Of a stretch of DNA of 64,000 nt, positions 23,145-34,419 are shown piece after piece. Source of the DNA: Vandiemenella viatica (taxonomy: Eukaryota; Arthropoda; Insecta; Orthoptera; Morabidae). The notes beneath the pieces were generated by a model, which was not told the DNA's origin, ran no database searches, and saw nothing but the letters and a program-made list of their open reading frames with translations. Both the position numbers and the translations under genes were made by a program. Position 1 is the first letter of the stretch, and every line of letters begins with the position of its first letter. The DNA lies in the NCBI GenBank assembly GCA_031002005.1, contig CM061914.1, positions 12,944,148-13,008,147 on the forward strand, in the 5' to 3' direction.

Positions 23145-24430
23145 CACTGATCGGCCGGAACATTATAACTACCAACCGACTATCGATATAAACCCGTCCA
23201 GGTGAAAGCAGCGTCACGAGGAATGGCTGCTAGTCAGACACACGCATGCTGCATGTAGTATCAGTGAGCGCGCTATCAGTGTTTAAAATGGGGAAGGCTT
23301 GCGATCTATCTAAGTTTGACCCATTGCAGATTGCGATGGCCCAGAGGCTCGGCACGAGCATTACGGAAACTGCACTATATATCGGGTGTTCGAGCAGTGT
23401 TGCGGTGAGAGTCTTCGACAAGTGGCGAAACGAAGGTGACACCATGTCCAAACGTTGAGTGGTTGGGCGGCCAGGGTGCGAGCTGGTCGTTTTCTACGGG
23501 AAAAGCTTCTTGTCACCTGTACTGCGGGGATCATTCACGTGGGAGCTCGTGCAAGGCACTGTGACGACCGATAAGTATCGTACACTGGTTGCAGACCACG
23601 TACAGCACAAACCTTCATGACGACCATGTTTCCCAACGGCAGTGACATTTTTCAACAAGATAATGCGCCATGTCACAAGGCCAGAAGTGTAACTTAATGG
23701 TTCGAGGAACACAGTGGCGAGTTGTGATTGATGTACTGACTCACCCAGCTCGCCAGATCTGAACCCGATCGAACACATCTGGGGGTGTGATTTGGGGAAG
23801 GCTTGCGATCTATCTAAGTTTGACCCATTGCAGATTGCGATGGCCCAGAGGCTCGGCACGAGCATTTCGGAAACTGCACTATATATCGGGTGTTCGAGCA
23901 TTGTTGCGGTGAGTGTCTTCAACAAGTGGCGAAACGACGGTGACACCATGTCCAAACGTTGAGTGTTTGGGCGGCCACCCCTTTTTACACATGTCGGACG
24001 TCGTAGGCTGGGCAGACGTAAAAACAGGACAGGCGGCGGGCGAACTGTGGCGGAACTAACATCAGACTTTAATGTTGGGCAGAGTACAAGTGTACCTGAA
24101 CACATAGTGCACTGAACACTCCTAACGATGGGCCTCCGCAGCCGACGACCCATGCATGTGCACCACGCCATCGGCAACTGCGACTGAAATGGGCACGAGA
24201 CCATCGTCATTGGACGTTGGCGTAGTGGCAGATCGTTGCATGGTCTGATGAATTCCGATAACTTTCTTCATCATGCCGGAGTAAGGGTGCGAACTGGTCG
24301 TTTTCTACGGGAACAGCTTCTTGTCACCTGTACTGCGGGGAACATTCACGTGGGGGGGCTCGTGCAAGGCACCGTGACGATCGATAAGTATCGTACACTG
24401 GTTGCAGGCCACGTATTCGTGCTGTAGTAT
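23145..24430 (+). mobile_element. Rearranged Tc1-like transposon, palindrome 2 left arm
   Basis: It begins at a TA (23143-23144) with cactgatcggccggaacat, the typical Tc1-like terminal sequence. At 23288-23458 an open frame (MGKACDLSKFDPLQIAMAQR...) encodes the N-terminal helix-turn-helix. It is followed directly by the end of the DDE domain (IFQQDNAPCHKA region at 23650-23690, SPDLNPIEH near 23750-23776). A second helix-turn-helix copy follows at about 23797-23962, then a linker region and the start of the DDE domain (to about 24425). So it is two incomplete copies back to back, both frameshifted. No right terminal repeat is seen. Confidence 0.85.
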
Positions 24431-24544
24431 CCCCCCCAAGATTACTACGAAAGATTTTACACAATTTTAACAGTCTGAACGTTAGCTATATTTTTGACCG
24501 AGAGTCATCGATAAGTTATTGACATTCAAAAGTAACAGAGTTTC

Positions 24545-24722
24545 GACTTGCCGCGCACTCTGCCTATGTTGTGGCTAACAAGTCTATGGTATTGCGTTTC
24601 GACGTGGGCAACGGCCAAGGCGTCGGTCACTGCGAGTTGCACGCTGATGAGGTTCCTCCAAAATGATTCACCGTTGGTTGTTAGGCTCAGTATTTGGGTA
24701 AAAAGATACTATTTTAACCCCA
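24545..24722 (-). pseudogene. Decayed paralogue of the ORF at 25323-26051 (left arm; mirror 29104-29281 plus)
   Basis: On the minus strand the sequence encodes VSFYPNTEPNN, then after a short gap SFWRNLISVQLAVTDALAV. The intact ORF on the opposite strand has VCFYPNVDPTSG followed by STWKNLIDAQPAVSSALTV. The order and spacing of these residues agree, so this is a truncated and diverged second copy of the same gene. It is inverted relative to the intact one and about 600 bp upstream of it. Nucleotide similarity is also visible (tttttacccaaat, gaacctcatc). I infer gene duplication before the palindrome formed. Confidence 0.72.
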
Positions 24723-24934
24723 GCAACCGTTAACTCGAGGCGAATGACGGGGATGATTTCTTCATTTGCCATGGCCGAATTCCCCACCGTTCCTCGTCCA
24801 CTGTCCTTTCCCACCTCTAAAGGCTTCGATGTCGACGAGGCGTAGAACCATAAAAAAAAGAAAACCACGATCACCAACTCCAGATCAATGTCGAGTTATT
24901 CATTCAAAATACCATGCCCGAATTCCTTCCCAGT

Positions 24935-25125
24935 CCTTGCCACCAGTCCATACAATTATGGCCTTTACATTCTCGCAATCACCAAATTTTAGTGCCATTC
25001 GATTTACAGTAGACCTATCAACGGCATTGCCGGTATAAACAGCCTTGAAATGACGATGAATCGCAGTAGGAATCACTTTGTCAGCAGTTAACTCACGTTG
25101 ACACAACACTAGAACACTTCTCCAT
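24935..25125 (-). pseudogene. Mariner-type helix-turn-helix fragment (left arm; mirror about 28700-28893 plus)
   Basis: Minus-strand translation TPTAIHRHFKAVYTG-like (observed IPTAIHRHFKAVYTGNA), then VDRSTVNRMALKFGDCENV. It matches the N-terminal HTH of mariner/Mos1-like transposases (helix, VY-G, a STV-x-R helix, F-x-G end). It is joined to a SINE A 3' piece (24735-24935), and the catalytic domain is absent. The two arms differ by one residue (Ser/Pro). Confidence 0.65.
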
Positions 25126-25322
25126 AATTCAGGACAACAAATCCTTACTTCTCAGTACTTTCAAATAAAATGTAATGTCGCTTGGTATGTATGGCCTGAC
25201 GTCAGAGTTTTTCAGTCGTAACAGCCTTACCTAAGGACAGGACTGAACATGTTTACCCCCACCACCACCACGGACTAGACCTGATTACTACCCAAATGGA
25301 CTGCTGGTGCCAGTGTACAGAG

Positions 25323-26051
25323 ATGGCCAGCCCGGTACTGTTGTTTTCGTCTGTGTATCAGCTCAATGCTGGTGATTCTAAGCGTTTGACGATAGGTTTA
25401 TCGTCCAAACATGAATTTGAACCAGTAGTAGTGCTCGAAAAAGTTGGATACCGCACCAAGGTTATACTAACGTATGAAGAATGGGTCGTGCTGACTCAAG
25501 TATTGGATGTAGTGTCAGATTTGTTCTACACAGGCAGCTCCCAGACAAACATTCCACTTGGTGAGAACGCCGTCTCCTTCCGTACGATTGCCAGGACGAA
25601 AACTGTATGTTTTTACCCAAATGTTGACCCCACCAGCGGCATCTTCTTCAGCGATTCAACTTGGAAGAACCTCATCGACGCGCAGCCTGCAGTATCCAGC
25701 GCCTTGACCGTCAAGAAGAGGTGGGGATACCTAGTTGCAAGATACTACACAGAATTTGTGGACATTTTATCTAGTAAAGTGCTACGAGACTATCATATGG
25801 CAACAGTGCAAAAACTGGTTGATATGCATATTCATGATGTTTATGTGACTCAATTGACCCCCAGTTCGTCACTGGACTATAATCTACTAAAATATGATCT
25901 TATTGCATATAAAAATTTACTTGTATTACCTACTATTAACAATGTAGTAATTAAGAATTATAACCCAGGATACTACATTGATTTGAACAGTGTGTATAAA
26001 ATACACATAGTAAGTTATTCAATTTGTTTTATTTTTTCCACTTTCCATTAA
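25323..26051 (+). CDS. Intact 242-aa ORF beside the palindrome loop, left copy; PC4-like candidate
   Basis: An uninterrupted frame of 242 codons starting MASPVLLFSSVYQLNAG; an in-frame ATG nine codons upstream (25296) is also possible. I do not recognise a named family with certainty. Two segments resemble a repeated strand-strand-strand-helix unit. In the first (residues about 15-65) basic and aromatic strands lead to VILTYEEWVVLTQVLDVV. In the second (about 85-130) FYPNVDP leads to GIFFSDSTWKNLIDAQPAV. The hydrophobic-Leu/Ser-x(3)-Trp-x(2)-Leu pattern recalls the PC4/p15 single-stranded-DNA-binding domain, which is a hypothesis only. No signal peptide or membrane span is seen. The TAA stop overlaps the poly(A) signal AATAAA (26050-26055), a compactness usual in viral or transposon genes. 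A mirrored intact copy lies across the loop. Confidence 0.75.
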   Translation: MASPVLLFSSVYQLNAGDSKRLTIGLSSKHEFEPVVVLEKVGYRTKVILTYEEWVVLTQVLDVVSDLFYTGSSQTNIPLGENAVSFRTIARTKTVCFYPNVDPTSGIFFSDSTWKNLIDAQPAVSSALTVKKRWGYLVARYYTEFVDILSSKVLRDYHMATVQKLVDMHIHDVYVTQLTPSSSLDYNLLKYDLIAYKNLLVLPTINNVVIKNYNPGYYIDLNSVYKIHIVSYSICFIFSTFH

Positions 26052-26168
26052 TAAAACCCTTTAAAGAGTTATTTTTATGAGTTCTTGTAGTGGCGTGACG
26101 CTTCTTCACTTACATACTAGTCTGAAGAGTGAATTGTAATAGACGCCAACATTCGAAAAGACATAAAT

Positions 26169-27656
26169 ACAAACGCGTTGCATCCGGAAAACCGCCGCGC
26201 GAAATTTCGGTCTTCTTAGGCCGCGCAAAATACCGGTCTCTTAGGCCGCGGTGGGGCCCAAGCCGCCTCAGCAAACACTTTTGGATATCCATGTATCAGT
26301 GGCACCATGAGATGGTGAGTTGAAATAACCTAACCTTAATTTACTCTAACCAACTATAACAAACACTTTAACATTCTGTATTAACCAGACTTTAGCATAA
26401 GTTCTGTCTCAGAAAGTGCCATAAGTTTTTAACCAATAGTTTGCTATATTTGACCAGTATTCCCGAATTTTTATCTATTTTTGCAATTTTTAAATGAAAT
26501 TCTTCGTAAGTGCACTTACTAACTGATATCTAACATAATTTATGTTTCATCTGGTATTGAGCCCATTATGTTTCGGTCTTGTGGAGGGTCGTGTTGTTTA
26601 ATGAAACTTGTGATGTTCTCATCTTCTGCATGCTCTGGTTAGTTCAACTTCAGTACTTTAGTGTGACTTTCGACAGGTATATCTGATGTACTACTCTAGT
26701 TGTCCGATGTCATATCGGGCCGTGAACAGAATGAGTTTCATTTATGATGGAACACCGCATCATGTCGCACGTTTTTTTTCTATTTTGGTGGATGTACTCA
26801 ATACACATCGTATGGCATGATGGACACCTTCTAACCATGTAAACCGATGATATCTTTCCTATAGTGAAGTGGTATAATTGCAGTGATGTTTTACCTGTTT
26901 TCACGATCTTGTTCCGACTGTGCACTTCCTCTGACGTGTCTATATTGATGGTAACGTTATGCGTCTATGTGAGAGAGAGTGAGAGACATTGTCTTTAAAC
27001 GCAGACTGCCTTCCGTGTAACTGCGTTAAGTCAGTTTCTGTACACATATACGTTGTTTCACCTCGTTTGGTACAAACACTAGGCTAGTATATATAGTTAT
27101 CACCCTGTGCACTTCCTCTGACGTGTCTATAATGTTGGTAACGTTATGTGTGTTTAGACTCTGCATGTTATTGTTATGAAAATAACGAGTGAGCAAACAT
27201 GTAATTCATACAATTTACATCTTTTGTGGAGGAAATTTAAAGATTACTCCATATACACATGTGAATGCAGCATCCGATGCACTTCCACTGACACGTCTAT
27301 CATGATGGTTACGTGACGTGTGTGTTGACTCTGGAGAACTCTACCAAGTTTCGTTATTCATCAGAAAATATTTATTACTGAAAAAAAAAACACATTTTAG
27401 TTTATCCAGTGACTGCCATTACACTTTTTTTCCCCATATAACACGTATTTCTGTAATCCACACACATTATATGAACGATATTGTGATACACGCAGGTGTG
27501 ATTTTTGTGTCAACCATTGACTTCATTCATGGACGAAATTTACATTTTTTACCGATTTTTGTTATATATGACCAAATTTCTTGATTTTGTACATTTTCAC
27601 ACTGTTTTTTTTATGATATTCATAGAAACAGCCGCATACGTACTTATATCCAACAA
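26169..27656. other. Loop of palindrome 2, with a threefold 170-180 bp repeat
   Basis: Single-copy DNA between the arms. Near its middle a module with tgcacttcctctgacgtgtc, then ggtaacgttatg, occurs three times, at about 26923, 27106 and 27278 (the last diverged). Near 26200-26270 two short ccgcgc/ccgcgg motifs repeat (ttaggccgcg). Frames of up to 88 codons are AT-rich and show no domain, so no gene is called. Confidence 0.6.
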
Positions 27657-27773
27657 ATTTATGTCTTTTCGAATGTTGGCGTCTATTACAATTCACTCTT
27701 CAGACTAGTATGTAAGTGAAGAAGCGTCATGCCACTACTAGAACTCATAAAAATAACTCTTTAAAGGGTTTTA

Positions 27774-28502
27774 TTAATGGAAAGTGGAAAAAATAAAACA
27801 AATTGAATAACTTACTATGTGTATTTTATTCACACTGTTCACATCAATGTAGTATCCTGGGTTATAATTCTTAATTACTACATTGTTAATAGTAGGTAAT
27901 ACAAGTAAATTTTTATATGCAATAAGATCATATTTTAGTAGATTATAGTCCAGTGACGAACTGGGGGTCAATTGAGTCACATAAACATCATGAATATGCA
28001 TATCAACCAGTTTTTGCACTGTTGCCATATGATAGTCTCGTAGCACTTTACTAGATAAAATGTCCACAAATTCTGTGTAGTATCTTGCAACTAGGTATCC
28101 CCACCTCTTCTTGACGGTCAAGGCGCTGGACACTGCAGGCTGCGCGTCGATGAGGTTCTTCCAAGTTGAATCGCTGAAGAAGATGCCGCTGGTGGGGTCA
28201 ACATTTGGGTAAAAACATACAGTTTTCGTCCTGGCAATCGTACGGAAGGAGACGGCGTTCTCACCAAGTGGAATGTTTGTCTGGGAGCTGCCTGTGTAGA
28301 ACAAATCTGACACTACATCCAATACTTGAGTCAGCACGACCCATTCTTCATACGTTAGTATAACCTTGGTGCGGTATCCAACTTTTTCGAGCACTACTAC
28401 TGGTTCAAATTCATGTTTGGACGATAAACCTATCGTCAAACGCTTAGAATCACCAGCATTGAGCTGATACACAGACGAAAACAACAGTACCGGGCTGGCC
28501 AT
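27774..28502 (-). CDS. Intact 242-aa ORF beside the palindrome loop, right copy
   Basis: Mirror of 25323-26051, with the same 242-codon length and the same stop/poly(A) overlap. Visible amino-acid differences are confined to the C-terminus (YYIDLNSVYKIH on the left, YYIDVNSVNKIH here), while the rest reads the same. The upstream ATG used as the alternative start on the left is lost here: the codon run before MASP contains a stop (gcactagcagtcc). That supports MASP as the true start. Convergent orientation towards the 1.49-kb loop gives two 3' ends facing each other. Confidence 0.75.
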   Translation of the reverse strand: MASPVLLFSSVYQLNAGDSKRLTIGLSSKHEFEPVVVLEKVGYRTKVILTYEEWVVLTQVLDVVSDLFYTGSSQTNIPLGENAVSFRTIARTKTVCFYPNVDPTSGIFFSDSTWKNLIDAQPAVSSALTVKKRWGYLVARYYTEFVDILSSKVLRDYHMATVQKLVDMHIHDVYVTQLTPSSSLDYNLLKYDLIAYKNLLVLPTINNVVIKNYNPGYYIDVNSVNKIHIVSYSICFIFSTFH

Positions 28503-29398
28503 CTCTGTACACTGGCACTAGCAGTCCATTTGGGTAGTAATCAGGTCTAGTCCGTGGTGGTGGTGGGGGTAAACATGTTCAGTCCTGTCCTTAGGTAAGG
28601 CTGTTACGACTGAAAAACTCTGACGTCAGGCCATACATACCAAGCGACATTACATTTTATTTGAAAGTACTGAGAAGTAAGGATTTGTTGTCCTGAATTA
28701 TGGAGAAGTGTTCTAGTGTTGTGTCAACGTGAGTTAACTGCTGACAAAGTGATTCCTACTGCGATTCATCGTCATTTCAAGGCTGTTTATACCGGCAATG
28801 CCGTTGATAGGCCTACTGTAAATCGAATGGCACTAAAATTTGGTGATTGCGAGAATGTAAAGGCCATAATTGTATGGACTGGTGGCAAGGACTGGGAAGG
28901 AATTCGGGCATGGTATTTTGAATGAATAACTCGACATTGATCTGGAGTTGGTGCTCGTGGTTTTCTTTTTTTTTATGGTTCTACGCCTCGTCGACATCGA
29001 AGCCTTTAGAGGTGGGAAAGGACAGTGGACGAGGAACGGTGGGGAATTCGGCCATGGCAAATGAAGAAATCATCCCCGTCATTCGCCTCGAGTTAACGGT
29101 TGCTGGGGTTAAAATAGTATCTTTTTACCCAAATACTGAGCCTAACAACCAACGGTGAATCATTTTGGAGGAACCTCATCAGCGTGCAACTCGCAGTGAC
29201 CGACGCCTTGGCCGTTGCCCACGTCGAAACGCAATACCATAGACTTGTTAGCCACAACATAGGCAGAGTGCGCGGCAAGTCGAAACTCTGTTACTTTTGA
29301 ATGTCAATAACTTATCGATGACTCTCGGTCAAAAATATAGCTAACGTTCAGACTGTTAGAAATTGTGTAAAATCTTTCGTAGTAATCTTGGGGGGGCA

Positions 29399-31061
29399 GA
29401 CTACAGCACGAATACGTGGCCTGCAACCAGTGTACGATACTTATCGATCGTCACGGTGCCTTGCACGAGCCCCCCCCACGTGAATGTTCCCCGCAGTACA
29501 GGTGACAAGAAGCTGTTCCCGTAGAAAACGACCAGTTCGCACCCTTAGGGGGCATCCACAAATTACGTGAGGTGTTTTTCCGGATTTCTGGACCCCCCTC
29601 CCCCTTGGTGAGATTTCGAGAGATCTGGCTGGACCCTCCCCCCTCTGGTGAGATCAGGTCCGTGAGAACCCCCCCTAGAAATCGCACTCGAAACTTTTGT
29701 AGACCTTTTTTTTTTTTTTTAGGTCACACCCTAACTTTTTGACGAAATACCCTCCTAAAATCGACTTAGGCGAAAATTGTAGACCTTTTTTTTGGCTCTA
29801 CTATCCCCAAATTTTTCGCAAAATCTCACGTGAGATTTCCGTAGACCCCCCCCTACCCCCTGGTGAGATTTCGCCGGACCCCCCCCCCCTATTTCACCTC
29901 ACGTAATTTATGGACGCCCCCTTACTCCGGCATGATGAAGAAAGGTATCGGAATTCATCAGACCATGCAACGATCTGCCACTACGCCAACGTCCAATGAC
30001 GATGGTCTCGTGCCCATTTCAGTCGCAGTTGCCGATGGCGTGGTGCACATGCATGGGTCGTCGGCTGCGGAGGCCCATCGTTAGGAGTGTTCAGTGCACT
30101 ATGTGTTCAGGTACACTTGTACTCTGCCCAACATTAAAGTCTGATGTTAGTTCCGCCACAGTTCGCCCGCCGCCTGTCCTGTTTTTACATCTGCCCAGCC
30201 TACGACGTCCGACATGTGTAAAAAGGGGTGGCCGCCCAAACACTCAACGTTTGGACATGGTGTCACCGTCGTTTCGCCACTTGTTGAAGACACTCACCGC
30301 AACAATGCTCGAACACCCGATATATAGTGCAGTTTCCGAAATGCTCGTGCCGAGCCTCTGGGCCATCGCAATCTGCAATGGGTCAAACTTAGATAGATCG
30401 CAAGCCTTCCCCAAATCACACCCCCAGATGTGTTCGATCGGGTTCAGATCTGGCGAGCTGGGTGAGTCAGTACATCAATCACAACTCGCCACTGTGTTCC
30501 TCGAACCATTAAGTTACACTTCTGGCCTTGTGACATGGCGCATTATCTTGTTGAAAAATGTCACTGCCGTTGGGAAACATGGTCGTCATGAAGGTTTGTG
30601 CTGTACGTGGTCTGCAACCAGTGTACGATACTTATCGGTCGTCACAGTGCCTTGCACGAGCTCCCACGTGAATGATCCCCGCAGTACAGGTGACAAGAAG
30701 CTTTTCCCGTAGAAAACGACCAGCTCGCACCCTGGCCGCCCAACCACTCAACGTTTGGACATGGTGTCACCTTCGTTTCGCCACTTGTCGAAGACTCTCA
30801 CCGCAACACTGCTCGAACACCCGATATATAGTGCAGTTTCCGTAATACTCGTGCCGAGCCTCTGGGCCATCGCAATCTGCAATGGGTCAAACTTAGATAG
30901 ATCGCAAGCCTTCCCCATTTTAAACACTGATAGCGCGCTCACTGATACTACATGCAGCATGCGTGTGTCTGACTAGCAGCCATTCCTCGTGACGCTGCTT
31001 TCACCTGGACGGGTTTATATCGATAGTCGGTTGGTAGTTATAATGTTCCGGCCGATCAGTG
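29399..31061 (-). mobile_element. Rearranged Tc1-like transposon, palindrome 2 right arm (interrupted by a MITE)
   Basis: Mirror of 23145-24430, with the same helix-turn-helix frame on the minus strand (30748-30960) and the same duplicated order of parts. It is 377 bp longer because a 374-bp MITE plus a 3-bp target duplication lies at 29545-29921. Both arms share the same Tc1 frameshifts and rearrangement, so the element was dead before arm duplication. Confidence 0.85.
29548..29921. mobile_element. 374-bp MITE with TTA target duplication, right arm only
   Basis: The terminal inverted repeats start GGGGGCATCCACAAATTACG at the left and GGGGGCGTCCATAAATTACG at the right (read inward), extending to about 27 bp. 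TTA flanks both ends (29545-29547 and 29922-29924). The left arm at 24282-24284 shows the empty site with a single TAA, so the duplication length is fixed at 3 bp. TTA plus GGG-type ends fits PIF/Harbinger-like MITEs. The interior contains homopolymer C and T runs and no coding potential. Confidence 0.92.
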
Positions 31062-34000
31062 TAAGTGTGGAATGCATTGAAGAAAAAAACACGAAATCAC
31101 CTGTATGACACTACCGAACATTAAAAATCACCAACCAGTCTCAAAAATTAAACCTGCATCTCTCAAACGTGGACGAATGTAATTATTTCTGCACTGATTT
31201 TGGGAAACGATCATTTTTTTAACACTGTAAATACTGGCTGTATGTGAATTTTTTGAACCATTGCTGTTAGTTTAACTTTCATCTAACATTTCGATACACA
31301 GTTCGTATGCGCATGCCCCAGATGCAACTCTTCCTCAAAATAGTAACATAACTTCGTAAATAGTAAACGCAGGCAATTATGAGTTACAATCAAATGATTT
31401 AGAAAGTCTCATGTTAACATTTCTTTGTTGCGCTTACACTTTTCACCATATCTACATGACTAATAACACCCACCTCAGTTCCCTGGATTCGTGTCATTAC
31501 ATTTTCTTCTTGCCTCCTGCTAGCAACCATAGCGAACAATTGGTAATGATGAACAACTCTGAAAGGTGTATTTGAACCGCTACCATTTTTAACGCATACA
31601 TCCTTCTAGTAGTAAATCGGTAGTAATTTTAGCTCCATCAGGAGTCCCGGCTTCTGACTTCTGACGCACACGAAACGTTCCTGCTATTGAGCAAACTTTA
31701 TGAAAGAATATTTCTTGTATAATGATTGCTAGTAGGAGGTGAAACTATTTCGAACCATCTCTCATCAATATTCTGCGTCGGTTTCTGCGAGGCGTTGAAA
31801 GCACAAAGAACCAATTGAATGTCGCACAGCAGCATTTAGTCGTTGCAATAGAAAATATTAACGGTAATTCTAAAGGAAAACGTACTGGGCTTAAGATTTT
31901 TTTCTTTTTACTTATGGCTTTACGCCTCGTGGAAGTCGAGGTCATTAGAGGTGGGATGTGACTGGAGACAAGGAACGGGAAGGTATTCGGCCATCGCCTT
32001 TTTGAAGGAAGCACCCCGACAATCGCTTGGAATGATTTAGGTAAACCATTAAAAACCCAAATCTGGATGCCTGGACGGGGATTCGAACCCGCGTCCTCCA
32101 GAATGCGAGGCCAGAGAGTTAACCGCTCACCCACCACGCTCGGTCTGAGCCGTAAGAATATGCACAAAACTTTTTCCAAAACACTCGCCGTCACAAACGT
32201 CTTTGGCAAGGACTGGGAAGGAATTCGGGCATGGTATTTTGAATGAATAACTCGACATTCATCTGGAGTTGGTGGTCGTGGTTTTCTTTTTTTATGGTTC
32301 TACGCCTCGTCGACATCGAAGCCTTTAGAGGTGGGAAAGGACAGTGGACGAGGAACGGTGTGGAATTCGGCCATGGCAAGTGATGAAATCATCCCGTCAT
32401 TCGCCTCGCGTTATTTGGGGAAACCATGGAAAACTCAAATCTGGATGACCGGACTGGGATTCAAGCCCACGCCCTCCCAAATGCTAGGCCAGATCTTTAC
32501 CGATCACGAGGTGTGATAGGACTGGTGCAAGGATCGGGATGGAATTCAGGCATGGTCTTTTGAAGGAACCAACCCAACATTCACCTGAAGTACGGAGTAA
32601 TGGCTCGTTTGATCATTATGACCAGGGTTTTTTATTGCCTGCACATTCCGCCTCTATCCTAGCCTACTTGAACTTAACAGGGTGTAGAGAACCTACAGTA
32701 GGGTTTTTTATTGCCTGCGCATTCCGCCTCTATCCTAGCCTACTTGAACTTAACAGGGTGTAGAGAACCTACAGTTTAAACTTGAAACCGAACAACGGAA
32801 GTGTTAAGGCGTAACTACATTACGACGCAAGTTGTGAAAGATGTGAAGGTCAGGTTGAGGGCTTTTTGAAAATCGCAGCTGAGCCCGGGATTCGAATCCT
32901 GGACTTTTCACTTTCCCGTCAGATTGCTTAAGCGCCGAATGCAGTAATTTCACAAAAAGCATCGAAAGCCGAAATCTCGATGGTCGGGGCAGGGATTCAA
33001 ACCCACGTCCTCCCGAATGTGAATCCACAACATTGCATCTCACCCATCATGCTCGTTGTTGCTGCAGTGATTTCACGTGTTCAGTCCTGTCCTTAGGTAG
33101 GGCTGTTACGACTGAGAAACTAAGTACGAGTTTAAAAACCTATGTAGTTCCTGCTGGAATACAAGCAAGCATGGATTTGTGGTTATTGACAAGGACAGCG
33201 ACATGTATCATTATACAGAAGAGAAAAGTTAATCATTAGCAATAATATATTCTCCTTCACTGTCTACAAAGTCTGCCACCGTTGCGGTAGTTTTTCCATT
33301 CCACGTCAGTAGAAATCACGTGGTAAATGATGTACCTTCCTTCAAGATTGTTCGGTAAATAAGTTGGTTTTTTTTTTTTTGTTGGCATTACGCCTCGTCG
33401 ACGTCGAGGATATTAGAGGCGGGAAAGGACGGAGGTCAAGGAACAGGATTCGGACGTGGTCTTTGTAAAGGAAGCATTACGCCATTTGCCTGGAGTGATT
33501 TGGGGAAACCATGGAAAACCCAAATCTGGATGCCCGGACGGAGATTCGAAACTACGTCCTCCCGAATGCGAGGCCAGAGCGTTAACCGTTCAACCATCAT
33601 GCTCGGTGGTAAAGAACGGAAAACGTAAAAATATGACAGCTCAACATCCATGATCACTCTCCGACGAACATTCTGCGCAAAAATGATAACATATAGAAAC
33701 ACTCTGTATAATTCAAGTAAACGTAAATACGCCGATGTGAGTATGCCTCTCATGTTAATTGAATAAACTGTCGGGTTATGACATTATTAGTGGTAAACTT
33801 TTCAACCCTCTAAAACTCTATGTGTAGAGCACGGCACTGTATGGTAGTGACTCATACAAACCGGTTTCTTGCGCGTCACACCTGGGTCGCTCAAGTGGCC
33901 CTCGAGTCAAGTGAGGGCAGCTGGTGCTAGGGAAGGCAGGTGTTCAAACAAGTGGCCATGATTGACAGGTGGGGTCGCTCAAGTGGCCCTCGAGTCAAGT

Positions 34001-34419
34001 GAGGGCAGCTGGTGCTAGGGAAGGCAGGTGTTCAAACAAGTGGCCATGATTGACAGGTGGGGGAGGGGAGGACCGCGACACACCTGTGGTCTAACAATAG
34101 AAGGGAAACTGAGGTTAGTCAAGTGGTTAGTCAAGTGGCCATGATTGACAGGTGGGGTCGCTCAAGTGGCCCTCAAGTGGCCATGATTGACAGGTGGGAG
34201 GGGTGAGAACATAGAGGTGAAACTGGGGTTAGTCAAGTGGCCCTCAAGTCAAGTGGCCTAATTAGCATAACAATAGGGGCGGCATCCTTTGTGAGGTCGC
34301 ATCGGCTAAACCATACTACTTGCTGCCAACCCTTTTTATTACTTATTGGGCTTTCCTTATATTTGTATACTTGTTAACTCTCAGAGTATAGTGGAACTAA
34401 CTCATTAAATTATCAGTAA

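Larger units (their letters stand above)
19619..34320. repeat. Giant palindrome 2 (arms about 6.6 kb, loop 1.49 kb)
   Basis: The left arm 19619-26168 is the reverse complement of the right arm 27657-34320. Mirror sums are 53937 (outer), 54206 (middle) and about 53826 (inner). The two steps are explained by one SINE present only in the left arm (22785-23038) and one MITE present only in the right arm (29548-29921). Arm lengths are 6550 and 6664 bp. The arms share an intact ORF, its decayed paralogue, Tc1 and mariner fragments and several SINEs. The insertions with clean empty sites in the opposite arm make an assembly or read-folding artefact unlikely. Confidence 0.96.

Noticed and set aside
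23494..24210. Minus-strand frame of 238 codons (mirror 29996-30712)
   Set aside because: It runs antisense over the plus-strand Tc1 fragments, whose helix-turn-helix and DDE motifs are clear on the other strand. It has no domain of its own.
1636..34320. Both giant palindromes as sequencing fold-back artefacts
   Set aside because: Palindrome 2 arms carry arm-specific insertions with proper target duplications, and it sits between hAT ends with an 8-bp duplication. Palindrome 1 has arm-specific small differences, although weaker evidence.
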